Of a stretch of 31,314 bases of DNA, positions 21,606 to 30,201 are shown one piece after another. The stretch lies in IMG/VR virus record IMGVR_UViG_3300020179_001525, positions 1 through 31,314 of that record, one strand, 5' to 3'. The first letter of the stretch is position 1. The number at the start of each line of letters is the position of its first letter. Source of the DNA: a virus. A model generated the notes under the pieces. The model was not told where the DNA came from, did not search any database, and saw only the letters and a program-made list of their open reading frames with translations. A program made the translations under genes and the position numbers.

Positions 21606-22832
21606 ATGTTCGCTAATCTGACGGAGGCGGTTAAACGCCGCATCTTGCAGGAGTTACGTTCGTTCTGGTCTTTGGACCCGATCTACCGTGATTCGTTAGT
21701 GCCGAACATTCAAGGCCGCTACTCGTTTCGAGAACGCCCCCAACAGGCGATCATCGTCAAGGGCGCGAGCGCGAACCCGCAAATCCTGAGTGCCGATCAC
21801 TATCAGGGTGTCGTCGTTTCGTACTGCAATCTTGCCCGCGTACTCGGCAAGAACGGTACGTCAATCGAATGGGTGCGCGAAGATGCGCTCGCTATTCAGC
21901 GCAACAACGGCGTATTCCCTTCGTTGCCCGGTGTCTACTACATAGAAATCAGACGTGAACTCTACGGCGAACCCACGCCTTCGGAGCAATACGTTTTTTA
22001 CGTTGACCCGCTGATTGAAATCCTCGATGAACGCCCACTAACGATGAACCCGCGTTTGTATGAGGTCGCGCAGGGGTCTTTTCATCCGGGAAGCCTTCGC
22101 GTTTATGAAATGCCCGGCAATATCTTGCTCTACGAAGGCATTAACTACACAGCAGACGCGACTAACGGCCAAATCACGCTCGCTCAACCGATTGCCTCCA
22201 ATACTTACTTATCCGTTGATTACCGTTATGCGGGCGAAAGCCGTGGACCTTTTCTGATCACGCAGAACGGCTCGAACAATCATGCAATTCCTGGCGTGGT
22301 GCTGGCCTTTGGCCGAAGGGTTCAAGACGGCGACATTATGACCGTCGTGGTTGGACGTACCCGCGAGGCTTGTGCCTTGGAGTACGGCGGGCGTTGGGAA
22401 CTCAACGTCGATATGGACCTGATGACCCGCGACGTTCTCGCTACGGGTGAGGTCACCGACCGGACGCTTTTGTTCCTGTATGCAGATTTGCGCGGGCGTT
22501 TATCCGGCGAGGGTATCGAGATCATTAACGTCAGCATGGGCGGCGAGGCCGAAGAAGCCTACGACGAAAATGCCGACGATTACTTCTACACGGCGTCGAT
22601 TAGCATGACCATCCAAACGGATTGGTCCATGCACTTCCCTCTGAATTGGGAAGCGAACCGCGTTATTCCCGGAACCGTAGCCGAGGACCAAGCCGTTGCG
22701 GGCTTGACCGACGATCAATTGTTCGATACCGGATCGCCGTCGCAGTTCTTCGTGTACCAGAACTTAAATCTCGTCGCCATCCGAGACCCGTTCTTTGCGA
22801 ACCGGAATCAGGCTTTCGAGATCATTCGATAA
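21606..22832 (+). CDS. Putative virion structural protein, 408 residues
   Basis: The N-terminus (RRILQELRSFWSLDPIYRDSLVPNIQ) resembles head-tail or baseplate-associated proteins that start with a helix. The body is beta rich. Residues about 163-206 (YEMPGNILLYEGINYTAD, NGQITLAQP, LSVDYRY) repeat the layout of modules in the sheath protein at 23989: strand, turn, Gly-x-Ile/Val-x-Leu, then a closing strand with Tyr-x-Tyr. The C-terminal half includes SISMTIQTDWSMHFPLNWE. No enzymatic motif was seen. It is the last + strand gene before the reversed cassette and its 3' end overlaps the minus-strand gene there by 11 nt. A neck, connector or baseplate role is likely but unproven. Confidence 0.6.
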   Translation: MFANLTEAVKRRILQELRSFWSLDPIYRDSLVPNIQGRYSFRERPQQAIIVKGASANPQILSADHYQGVVVSYCNLARVLGKNGTSIEWVREDALAIQRNNGVFPSLPGVYYIEIRRELYGEPTPSEQYVFYVDPLIEILDERPLTMNPRLYEVAQGSFHPGSLRVYEMPGNILLYEGINYTADATNGQITLAQPIASNTYLSVDYRYAGESRGPFLITQNGSNNHAIPGVVLAFGRRVQDGDIMTVVVGRTREACALEYGGRWELNVDMDLMTRDVLATGEVTDRTLLFLYADLRGRLSGEGIEIINVSMGGEAEEAYDENADDYFYTASISMTIQTDWSMHFPLNWEANRVIPGTVAEDQAVAGLTDDQLFDTGSPSQFFVYQNLNLVAIRDPFFANRNQAFEIIR

Positions 22833-23076
22833 CGAACTCTCGCATTAGTCGAAGCATGGCATTCAGGCGGGCTTTCCGCGACTCCATGCTTTCGATGAGG
22901 TCGAGCAACGCCTCTTGCGGCGTAGCCCCATGGCCCATCACCGACGTCACCGGATCGACGGCCTCCCATTCCCGCCCGTCCAAATACGGACGGACGTGAA
23001 TGCGATAAGGCCCTATGTCCCCCTGATAGCCTGAGCCATGGGGGACGAAACCTTTTCGCGCCAGCCAATCCCTCAC
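22822..23076 (-). CDS. Hypothetical protein, 84 residues (reversed cassette)
   Basis: GTG at 23076 begins a small protein with basic N-terminus (RDWLARKGFVPHGSG), a beta-prone centre (YRIHVRPYLDGREWEAVDP) and a helical end (EALLDLIESMESRKARLNAM). It overlaps the upstream minus-strand gene by 4 nt (GTGA), which shows co-translation and supports both. Another minus-strand frame of similar length here was rejected as a shadow. No family was recognised. Confidence 0.65.
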   Translation of the reverse strand: MRDWLARKGFVPHGSGYQGDIGPYRIHVRPYLDGREWEAVDPVTSVMGHGATPQEALLDLIESMESRKARLNAMLRLMREFVIE

Positions 23077-23249
23077 GGCAAGACTTCGCCCGTCTTGCGG
23101 TTGACCAGAATCACGCCGCTCGGCGTGATCAGCGCCTCATGCTCCACGCCGTCCACGAGGACGACGTGGCGGGGCTCGCGGGGTGCCGCTGCGAACGCCG
23201 TGAAGCCTATGGTTAGTAGGACAAAGCCCACCATGAATCGAGTGCTCAT
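23073..23249 (-). CDS. Small signal-peptide protein, 58 residues
   Basis: ATG at 23249 has AAGGAG (23263-23258) eight bases upstream; an in-frame GTG at 23255 is too close to that site. The first 23 residues (STRFMVGFVLLTIGFTAFAA) form a typical signal peptide with a likely cut after AFAA, leaving a mature part of about 35 residues (EPRHVVLVDGVEHEALITP). Export points to an envelope or periplasmic role, for example exclusion of other phages or host envelope change. A large inverted repeat lies 23 nt upstream of the start codon. Confidence 0.65.
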   Translation of the reverse strand: MSTRFMVGFVLLTIGFTAFAAAPREPRHVVLVDGVEHEALITPSGVILVNRKTGEVLP

Positions 23250-23272
23250 ATCCACCGCTCCTTGAGATTCTG

Positions 23273-23281
23273 CTTATACCA
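23273..23281 (-). promoter_or_regulatory. Possible extended -10 promoter for the signal-peptide gene
   Basis: On the minus strand, TGGTATAAG matches an extended -10 element (TG-N-TATAAT) about 24 nt before the start codon. No good -35 is visible. It lies inside the left arm of the inverted repeat, so melting or cruciform formation would affect it. Confidence 0.3.
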
Positions 23282-23303
23282 TCCAAACGGTTTCGTGGCG
23301 TGC

Positions 23304-23341
23304 AAAAAACCGAAAAAGTGAATGTCGATTTCCGGTTTTTT
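23304..23341. terminator. Inner A/T-flanked hairpin, possible bidirectional terminator
   Basis: AAAAAACCG at 23304-23312 pairs with CGGTTTTTT at 23333-23341, extended inward by AAA/TTT across one bulged C. It may end transcription of the FmdB-like gene on the minus strand. It also works on the plus strand because of the symmetric A and T runs. Confidence 0.5.
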
Positions 23342-23429
23342 CAGGGCGTGCTAACCGTTTGGATGGTGTAAGCGGCATTAGGCGTCGATTACACCCCGTC
23401 GATAAGGCGGCGAAGGCGGCAAAGGCCGC

Positions 23430-23885
23430 TTAAGGCTTCTTGCCTTTCGTGGACAACGCCTTGTTAACCTCGTTGGCGACGGCCCGATTCTGATTGGCGG
23501 CTACTCGTTCCGGTTCAGTAATCGGGCGGTAGCCGCCTTCAGCCGTTCCGACTAACTGATCGCGCGACGTGACGTTCTTGCCTTCGCGTCGAGCGTCACG
23601 AATGGCCTCGTCTTTGGCCTTGTCGCGCTGCTCAATCACCTTCCACTTTTGCTCGGCATCGCGCCCGATCACTTTGTCGTAATTGTAATCGACGCTATGC
23701 ACGCCTGTATTTTGCGGCACAGGTCCGTTCACAGGTTTGTGGGCAAACGCGAATCCGAACGTCGAAAGTAACCTCTCGGCTTCGGTGCCGCACTCGCATT
23801 TGGCTTTTTCGCCGGACTTAGAGATTGGCATCGTCCGCTCAAACTTCAAGCCACAGGATTTGCAGATGAATTCGTAAATGGGCAC
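23430..23885 (-). CDS. FmdB-type zinc ribbon protein
   Basis: The 151-residue protein starts PIYEFICKSCGLKFERT and continues to AKCECGTEAERL, the FmdB-family zinc ribbon with one Cys-x-x-Cys and one Cys-x-Cys pair. GTG 23885 is fixed by the conserved start and by AAGGAGG five bases upstream (23897-23891). A perfect TATAAT lies just before it. The rest is charged and helical (EQKWKVIEQRDKAKDEAIRD) with a basic end (LSTKGKKP). FmdB ribbons are thought to bind nucleic acid or regulate expression; several phages carry them. It lies opposite in orientation to all surrounding virion genes. Confidence 0.8.
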   Translation of the reverse strand: MPIYEFICKSCGLKFERTMPISKSGEKAKCECGTEAERLLSTFGFAFAHKPVNGPVPQNTGVHSVDYNYDKVIGRDAEQKWKVIEQRDKAKDEAIRDARREGKNVTSRDQLVGTAEGGYRPITEPERVAANQNRAVANEVNKALSTKGKKP

Positions 23886-23912
23886 TCGGGCCTCCTTCAT
23901 CACGTTAGCCTT

Positions 23913-23918
23913 ATTATA
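23913..23918 (-). promoter_or_regulatory. TATAAT -10 element upstream of the FmdB-like gene
   Basis: A perfect TATAAT reads on the minus strand, 28 nt before the GTG start and about 16 nt before its ribosome-binding site. A convincing -35 was not found at 16-18 bp, so phage- or activator-dependent use is possible. It would give the reversed cassette its own promoter. Confidence 0.4.
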
Positions 23919-23988
23919 CGCGGATTTGATTGACGCCCGGTGCGGCGACAAATCACCTGCTTGCACTCGAACGTGATGGAGTCCCCGA

Positions 23989-26900
23989 ATGGCTTTCCCT
24001 AACGGTATCTACGCGCCTCCGGGCGTTTACACGCAGACCAATCTTCAGCCGCCGAATCAGGGCGCGGGTGCTGCTGCACGCCTGCCGCTGATCATCGGTC
24101 CTGGCTCTGAAATCCTCACGCAATCCTCATTGGAAATCGTGCGCGGTTCTTCCGCGTCGGTTGACCAGCGTGTTGTGCAGGAGGACGAGTCGGGTCGCGC
24201 TGTTGTAAATATCAGCCCTGCGGGACAAATCACGCTCGGTGCTTTCGACGGCACTTTAGACCGCGTTCAGGTCCGCAACTATCCCATCGTCTCCGGCAAC
24301 GGCTCGGGCACGACGGCGACCGATACGGCTTCTGTCGCCGTCACCGTCAACGGCATTCCCGTTGTCGTGCTCAACCTCGACGGTGCGCGCGGCATCCTTC
24401 GCCTGAGCGTGAAGCCTACGGCGACGGACGACGTGCGGGTGACGTATTATTTCAATCGCACGGACACGCTGATTACGGACACCGTAAGCGATCAGGTCAC
24501 GCCTGACGCTGGCGTGCTTTACGGCGCGGTCGGTCAAAACTACGACGTGGTAACGGGTTCTAACGATGAACTCGTCCTCACCGTGGACGATGCCACGGCG
24601 TTGACTGTTACGGTCGCGGCTTCTCCGGTCGGTGGTTGGACGGCGGCTCAAATCGCGGCGTTCGTCAATGGCGCGGCGACGGGCACGAGCCTTGTGGCGA
24701 GCACGGCGATCAACAACTTCGGCGTGACGGTCCTCAAACTCACCGCTGACCGCAACGTCTTGATCGGCAACGGTTCGCTGAACGCCACGCTCGGTTTCAC
24801 GACGGGTGCGTACACGGCGCGAAACAAGGTGTTCTACGTCTTCCAGCGTCCCATCGTGGACGGCTCGAATGGCGGTATCACCACGACCGATCCGGCTGAC
24901 GTGACGGTGAAGGTCAATGGCACGCAGGTCATCCCGACCGCCGTTGATGGTCAGTCCGGTGCCGTAACCCTCCCATTTGCTCCCCAAAGCGGCGCAACGG
25001 TCACGGTTCAATACCACTTCAACTCTTGGCAGGATACGTTCGACTATCTCGCCAATCGCGGCGTGACCGAAGTTACGCTTTGTGGCATTACGCCGGATCG
25101 TGATGATTACGTTGAGAACGTGGACTTCGTGCTTCAGGATGACCAAATCCTGTGGGGCACGGCGGTCACCGTTGCTTCCGAAGAGCACACGGCTGGCGGC
25201 GCGCTTTTCGGCGAGTCGCAGGTTCTCCCGACGTTGGTTGACGTTCGTGAGTATCTGGCCCCTTGCGAGGCTTTCGTCAATACGAGCGTAAATCCTGCGG
25301 TTGAGGATCGCGTTCAGTTCGTACTGCCGCTGACTCCTACGACGGGCAACGGTCGTAACAGCCCGCTCGGTTCGACGACGTTCAATCAGGTCGCTAATGG
25401 CCGCGTCGATTTGCCCACGAATCGTCCGGACCTCGTTTTCGCGTATTGGGGCTTTTCGCTTCAGGACGCGATTGAGCGTGGCCGTGTGACGGTCACTAAG
25501 GTCGAATCGGACACGGCGACGATTACGCTGTCCGAGCCTGTACCTGTCGGCGCGACGGTTTACGCGACGTTCTATTACAACACGATTCAGGACGTCGAAT
25601 ACACCGTCACGGCGCAAACGGCGGGTCCGTCCGGCGTCGGCACCTATTCGATCACGAATCAGGACGGCGCGCAGGTTTTGATTCCGTCCTTCGGTTCCAA
25701 GTCTGCGGGCTTGGCGACCGTGCAGATTCAGTTCCCCTCTGGCAGCGAGCGTTTGCCTGACGTTCGCTTCGAGACTCCCTACACGGCGACTGATTTTGAA
25801 GGTCCGGTTGCCGAGGATGTGACCGTCGAGTTCGCGCAGCGTGCGGCGACTCCGGCGAAATACACAGTCCCCTCGCACGGCCCTTACTACCCCGTCACGA
25901 CTGATTCTGACGTGTTCGATGTCGCGGTTGACGGCGGCACGGTTTCGGTCAATTTGAGCGACCCGACCGGAGCGGGCTGCGGCTTCTTCGCTCAGATCGT
26001 GGGCAATGAGATTTCCTACGATCCGGCGACGGGCGGCGCGACGTTTGAGATTGACGCGACGAACGACGCGATTGACTTGCTGGTTGACGGCGTTTTGATT
26101 CAGGCTTCGGCTGCCGCTAATGCCGCCGCTACGGTTGCCAATTACGTCACGGCGATCAACTCGGCTGCGTTGCTTGAGCCTCCCGTGCTGAAGGCGGTCA
26201 CGCGGTTCTCTAGCCCGCTGACGGTTTCGGTCAACGAGTACGACCAAATCACCGTTCACTACACGGGCGACGTATCCGGCGCTTCCGGCAATCTGACGGC
26301 GACGATTGCTGTGGGCACTTACAACACGGCGTCCGCTTTGGCCGCTGCTGTAAATGCGGCGCTTGTTGCGGCGATTGGCGTTGGCACCTTCAGCGTTGCG
26401 GTCACGGCGAATACGTCGAGTCAGTTGGAGTTCGCTCTTACGCTTGACCCCGTTGATGGCAATGGCTTCTTGGAGTTCATCACGACCGCCGCTGCCCGTG
26501 ATTTCTGCATCACCGCAGGCTTGAGCACGGCTGCGGCGGCTCTTGGAAATCAGACCAAGTTGTTCCAAGGCGAAATCGCTCGTGCGGTTTCCATCGGCGT
26601 TGCCCCGCTGCTTTATGACCGGATCGTGCTGCGTAACCGCATTGTTCCGGGTTCCGGCTCCATCGACGGCAAGTCCCAACTCGATCAATGTGAGTTGCAG
26701 ATTGTCGGCGGCACGGGCGCGAATCAGGCGGGCTTGGTTCCCCAAGAGCGCGGCTACGCGGGCCTTCGCGCTACGATCTTGGAGGCGACGGCTTTTGGCC
26801 GCGTGAGTTACGCTTCTCAGGCGGCGAATAGCCAGCCCGAATTGACGTTCTACGCGGCGGGCGGCGTCAACGACCAGAACAACGTGTTCAAGTTCACGAT

Positions 26901-28860
26901 GGACGGCCAGCCGTACACCGTGGTCTTCACGGATGCGGCGGGTGTGGCGATTCCGGTCGGCGGCTCTGCGGACGTTCCGTTCGGCCCCATCAGTCTTGTC
27001 AATTCGGTTCTTTGGCAGATTGACGATGCGATCACGGGCACGGGTTCCGTTCGACAGGAAGGCGCGGGTATCCGCTTCCGTTCCGGTTCTTCGGAAGCCT
27101 CGGCGCAAATCGTCATTGGCGACGGCAACGCGAACAGCACGCTCGGCTTCACGACGAACGCGGCTTTCAGCCGGACGGTCCTCACGCCGCAGGTTCTTGT
27201 TTCCGGCCTCATGGCGAACGCGAACGCGACTGTTGACCTCTACCTGCTGACTTTCGCAAGTCCTGACGCGGGTTACTTCACGGAGTTGGCGATTGCCAAG
27301 ACCGTGAGCGATCAGGCGGGCGCGGATTACCTCTATCTGCAAAGCCTCACGTTGGGCACGGCTTCCAGCCTTGCCTTTGAGTCTTGCACGGCGTTGCGTC
27401 CGGGCGTGGGCCTTGGCGTGGTCGTCGGTGACGGCAACGTGGGCGAAGCGGCTATCGACGGCTTCTTCGTCACGTCGAGCGATCCGGCCAACGGTTCCGG
27501 CTCGGTCAATAACTCGCTGCTCAACTCCGGCGACGGTCAAGACGGTCAGGTTGGTCAGACCTACCGCGACCTCGTGACGGGCCTGACTTTCACGGTTTTG
27601 GCTCGTGCGGGCGGCGCGGATTATCCTGCGGGCCAGAGCTTCACGTTCAAGGTCCGCGTCAATGCGACGTGTGACTCGAACCTGCCGAACTACGCCGTGC
27701 CGGGCATTCAACTCATCGTGGCGAACACGACGGGTGTGGCGGTGGGCGACACGGCGTTGGTCACGACGCACAATCGTAGCGGCGCGCAGCCTGCGGTGGG
27801 CGACGTTTACTACGTCACCTACAACTTCCGCAAGCAGGACTTCTCGGCGCAGTTGTATACGCGGCTTTCGGCGATTGAAGCCGCCTACGGCCCGAACAGC
27901 CCGACGAACCCTGTTTCGCTGGCGTCCTATTTGACGCTCTTGAACGGTGCGGTGTTGGTCGCGGTCAAGCAGGTTCCGAAAGACCAAGACAGCAACGCGG
28001 ACGGGACGAACGATTCTTCGTCCACGGCGGCGTATATCGCGGCGATTGACGATTGCGAAGGTGCGCTTCCGGGCGGCGTGTACCCTGATATTTTGGTCCC
28101 GCTCAAGGGTGACGACGCGACGCTGTTCTCGTATCTTGCCAAGCATTGCGACATTCAGTCGAGCATCCGTTACCGTGCGGAGCGCACGGCGATTTGCGGT
28201 TTCTCGGCGGGTACGCAGCCGCGTGACGCAGGCAACATCGCATCGAGTATCGCCCGTACCCGTATGCGTATGGTCTACCCCGACATCGCTACGTTGACGG
28301 TTTCTCGCGCCGATGCGACGACCGACTCCTACTTGGTGGACGGTACGTTCTTGGCCGCTGCTACGGCGGGTACTCGCGTGGCCTCGACGGTGGACGTTGC
28401 GACGCCTTGGACCAACACGCGCATCTTTGGCTTTGACCGTTTGGCCCGCCCGCTCGACGCGGTGGAGCAGAATCAGGTCGCGGTCAAGGGCGTGACGGTC
28501 ATTGAGAACCTCAACTCGGTGATCCGCATCCGTCAAGGCTTCACGACGGATATGAGCAACATCCTGACCAAGACGCCGACGGTGATTCAGATTGCCGACG
28601 AGGTTCAAAAGCAGGCTCGCGCGACGCTGGATCGTTTCGTCGGCGTGAAGTTCTTGCCTGGCATCACGAGCCAAATCGAGGGCCAACTTTCTTCCACGCT
28701 CAAGGACTTGGTGGCGGCGCAGATTATCACGGGCTTCACGGGCGTTTCGGCGCGGGTCAGCCCCGATGACCCCACGGTCTGCGAAGTCACGGCGGCAATC
28801 GCTCCGGTCTTTCCGTTACTTTACGTCGTCGTCACTTTCAACCTGCGCTCTTCGATCTAA
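23989..28860 (+). CDS. Giant tail sheath protein, 1623 residues
   Basis: The N-terminus (NGIYAPPGVYTQTN) and the C-terminal 240 residues (IASSIARTRMRMVYPDIATL, DGTFLAAATAGTRVAS, GVTVIENLNSVIRIRQGFTT, RATLDRFVGVKFLP) have the pattern of contractile tail sheaths. T4 gp18 is 659 residues, so this one has roughly 1000 extra, inserted between the ends. The insert is beta rich and repetitive: modules ending in Tyr-x-Phe/Tyr-Asn at about 116-160, 305-346 and 500-532, and flagellin-like TLGFTT motifs near 268 and 1051. These probably decorate the tail surface. ATG 23989 has GGAG 7 nt upstream. The coding strand seems to avoid TTA, CTA and TCA codons over 4.4 kb. A terminator follows directly, so the gene may be transcribed alone. 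Confidence 0.9.
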   Translation: MAFPNGIYAPPGVYTQTNLQPPNQGAGAAARLPLIIGPGSEILTQSSLEIVRGSSASVDQRVVQEDESGRAVVNISPAGQITLGAFDGTLDRVQVRNYPIVSGNGSGTTATDTASVAVTVNGIPVVVLNLDGARGILRLSVKPTATDDVRVTYYFNRTDTLITDTVSDQVTPDAGVLYGAVGQNYDVVTGSNDELVLTVDDATALTVTVAASPVGGWTAAQIAAFVNGAATGTSLVASTAINNFGVTVLKLTADRNVLIGNGSLNATLGFTTGAYTARNKVFYVFQRPIVDGSNGGITTTDPADVTVKVNGTQVIPTAVDGQSGAVTLPFAPQSGATVTVQYHFNSWQDTFDYLANRGVTEVTLCGITPDRDDYVENVDFVLQDDQILWGTAVTVASEEHTAGGALFGESQVLPTLVDVREYLAPCEAFVNTSVNPAVEDRVQFVLPLTPTTGNGRNSPLGSTTFNQVANGRVDLPTNRPDLVFAYWGFSLQDAIERGRVTVTKVESDTATITLSEPVPVGATVYATFYYNTIQDVEYTVTAQTAGPSGVGTYSITNQDGAQVLIPSFGSKSAGLATVQIQFPSGSERLPDVRFETPYTATDFEGPVAEDVTVEFAQRAATPAKYTVPSHGPYYPVTTDSDVFDVAVDGGTVSVNLSDPTGAGCGFFAQIVGNEISYDPATGGATFEIDATNDAIDLLVDGVLIQASAAANAAATVANYVTAINSAALLEPPVLKAVTRFSSPLTVSVNEYDQITVHYTGDVSGASGNLTATIAVGTYNTASALAAAVNAALVAAIGVGTFSVAVTANTSSQLEFALTLDPVDGNGFLEFITTAAARDFCITAGLSTAAAALGNQTKLFQGEIARAVSIGVAPLLYDRIVLRNRIVPGSGSIDGKSQLDQCELQIVGGTGANQAGLVPQERGYAGLRATILEATAFGRVSYASQAANSQPELTFYAAGGVNDQNNVFKFTMDGQPYTVVFTDAAGVAIPVGGSADVPFGPISLVNSVLWQIDDAITGTGSVRQEGAGIRFRSGSSEASAQIVIGDGNANSTLGFTTNAAFSRTVLTPQVLVSGLMANANATVDLYLLTFASPDAGYFTELAIAKTVSDQAGADYLYLQSLTLGTASSLAFESCTALRPGVGLGVVVGDGNVGEAAIDGFFVTSSDPANGSGSVNNSLLNSGDGQDGQVGQTYRDLVTGLTFTVLARAGGADYPAGQSFTFKVRVNATCDSNLPNYAVPGIQLIVANTTGVAVGDTALVTTHNRSGAQPAVGDVYYVTYNFRKQDFSAQLYTRLSAIEAAYGPNSPTNPVSLASYLTLLNGAVLVAVKQVPKDQDSNADGTNDSSSTAAYIAAIDDCEGALPGGVYPDILVPLKGDDATLFSYLAKHCDIQSSIRYRAERTAICGFSAGTQPRDAGNIASSIARTRMRMVYPDIATLTVSRADATTDSYLVDGTFLAAATAGTRVASTVDVATPWTNTRIFGFDRLARPLDAVEQNQVAVKGVTVIENLNSVIRIRQGFTTDMSNILTKTPTVIQIADEVQKQARATLDRFVGVKFLPGITSQIEGQLSSTLKDLVAAQIITGFTGVSARVSPDDPTVCEVTAAIAPVFPLLYVVVTFNLRSSI

Positions 28861-28881
28861 TCCCGCAGGTTGATTTAGCCC

Positions 28882-28921
28882 AAGGCCCCGTACACAAATT
28901 GTGTGCGGGGCTTCGTTTTTT
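28882..28921 (+). terminator. Rho-independent terminator after the sheath gene
   Basis: An 11-bp stem (28885-28895 with 28901-28911, one T-G pair) and a 5-nt loop AAATT are followed by TTCGTTTTTT. It starts about 20 nt after the sheath stop codon. Confidence 0.9.
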
Positions 28922-28962
28922 CGGCTATACCTGTTTGTTTGCAGCACTTCTTCGGTGGTCTA

Positions 28963-30147
28963 ATGAACCGTAAAGCCCGAGCCGCTGTTCCTGGTTTGCG
29001 ACAAGAGACGCAGTTCACTTGTTGTGCGACCTCTATCGCGGCTTGCTTACAGGCTCACGGTAAAGACCAAACCGAAGCCGACGTGAATAAGATTTTGGGC
29101 GCGAGTCCAATGTCCGGTGCGTCGTGGGAGTCTATTCTCGCCACGCTGCAATACTTCGGACTTCGTGGCAGTTTAGTCGTTCCCGCCACGGTCACCATGC
29201 TCAAGCAATGGACCGACGCCGGAACGCCCGTGATTATCGCTTGGAATCCCGAGGGTCGTCCGTGGTCGCACGCTTCAGTCGTCGCCGACGTGACTGATGG
29301 GCCGGACGGTCGTTACGTTCACGTCATGGATTCGAACATCCCGAATCCAGACAAGACGTTTCGGATTTTGCACGAGGACGAGTTTTGCGCGAAGTGGGGC
29401 GAAAAAGTCAGCGATAGCCTGATCGTTCGTCGCCCTGCTTGTGCGGTCGAGCGAGAGATTACGGTGGAAGGTCGTCAGGTTCGTGCTTCCAAACAAGCGG
29501 GCTTCTTAGACTTTTTCCGCAAAAAGCCTGAAATCGAAGAATCCCCCAAGTATCAGTTTAAGACTACTTCTAATGCCGTGCTGAATTCGGCGCTTGTTCA
29601 GAAGTTTACGCAGAAGTTCAAGAGCATGATAAATCCTTCGAGCGAAGGGTTTTCATTCAACCGCTATTACTTTAAGCGGTACGGCGACAAATGGTACGTC
29701 AGTTGGGAGCGTGAACCTGGCGCTCAAGGCGAATTCGCCAAGATGCTTCGTTCATTAGGTGGTGAGGAAGTTCGATCTATGCTCGCATCTGCTAGTCGTG
29801 TTCTCGCTCGCAAGGCCGGACTTGAAAACGGCGTTGTAGACCGCAAGACGATTCAGTTTGCCAATGACGTGATGCAGCGCAAGGGCTTGGACGGCAATGG
29901 CCGTTTCGAGAAGCCTACTCGCGGGTACACGCTGGCGCTTGATCTTCTAGCCGACTTTGGGATTGAACTCGGTGAGGTCGTGAGTTCGCATTTGTTCAGC
30001 CGTGAAAGCGGTTCGCTCAATGTCGAACTCGCCTTCACGAATCCGGCTAATTCATTCTCGCCCGTGCAGATTCGCAACACGATGCTGCACTTGCAATACT
30101 CGCGCTTAGATAATGACAAGTATGAAGTTCTGGCGTACTTGACCTAA
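28963..30147 (+). CDS. C39-like cysteine peptidase with unknown C-terminal domain
   Basis: The first 170 residues have the papain-like C39 pattern: VPGLRQETQFTCCATSIAACL with oxyanion Gln14 and catalytic Cys20, PWSHASVVADV with His103, and VHVMDSN with Asp about 123. C39 peptidases cut leader peptides at double-glycine-type sites. After a short basic linker (RASKQAGFLDFFRKKPE) comes a 220-residue domain (FKTTSNAVLNSALVQKFTQK, FSFNRYYFKRYGDKWYVSWE) that was not recognised. ATG 28963 was chosen because the conserved domain begins right after it. The gene stands alone after the terminator. A role in virion protein maturation or in the lysis/entry stage is possible. Confidence 0.75.
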   Translation: MNRKARAAVPGLRQETQFTCCATSIAACLQAHGKDQTEADVNKILGASPMSGASWESILATLQYFGLRGSLVVPATVTMLKQWTDAGTPVIIAWNPEGRPWSHASVVADVTDGPDGRYVHVMDSNIPNPDKTFRILHEDEFCAKWGEKVSDSLIVRRPACAVEREITVEGRQVRASKQAGFLDFFRKKPEIEESPKYQFKTTSNAVLNSALVQKFTQKFKSMINPSSEGFSFNRYYFKRYGDKWYVSWEREPGAQGEFAKMLRSLGGEEVRSMLASASRVLARKAGLENGVVDRKTIQFANDVMQRKGLDGNGRFEKPTRGYTLALDLLADFGIELGEVVSSHLFSRESGSLNVELAFTNPANSFSPVQIRNTMLHLQYSRLDNDKYEVLAYLT

Positions 30148-30201
30148 TGTTAATCCCACTATACGTTATCCTTTGCTGTAACCTGAATAGGGACAAGCCC
30201 C

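Larger units (their letters stand above)
23272..23373. repeat. 102-bp nested inverted repeat
   Basis: The outer arms 23272-23292 and 23353-23373 are 21 nt and pair with a single mismatch that is a G-U wobble in RNA. An inner hairpin sits at 23304-23341. The structure fills most of the 180-nt gap between two minus-strand genes. It could be a terminator/antiterminator pair, a methylation- or protein-controlled operator, or a small MITE-like insertion. Confidence 0.75.

Noticed and set aside
22808-23068. 86-codon minus-strand frame overlapping the 84-residue gene
   Set aside because: The other frame has the GTGA overlap with its upstream gene and balanced composition; this one is Arg/Gly/His-rich and lacks a start signal.
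23930-23958. Plus-strand promoter for the sheath gene (TTGACG as -35)
   Set aside because: The -35 is good but the -10 at 17-bp spacing (TCACCT) matches poorly, so no promoter was annotated.
24256-28686. Open minus-strand frame of 1476 codons opposite the sheath gene
   Set aside because: It is in codon register with the sheath gene, so its stops would need TTA, CTA or TCA codons in the sheath, which codon bias avoids. The product is Arg-rich with no domain pattern and no ribosome-binding site.
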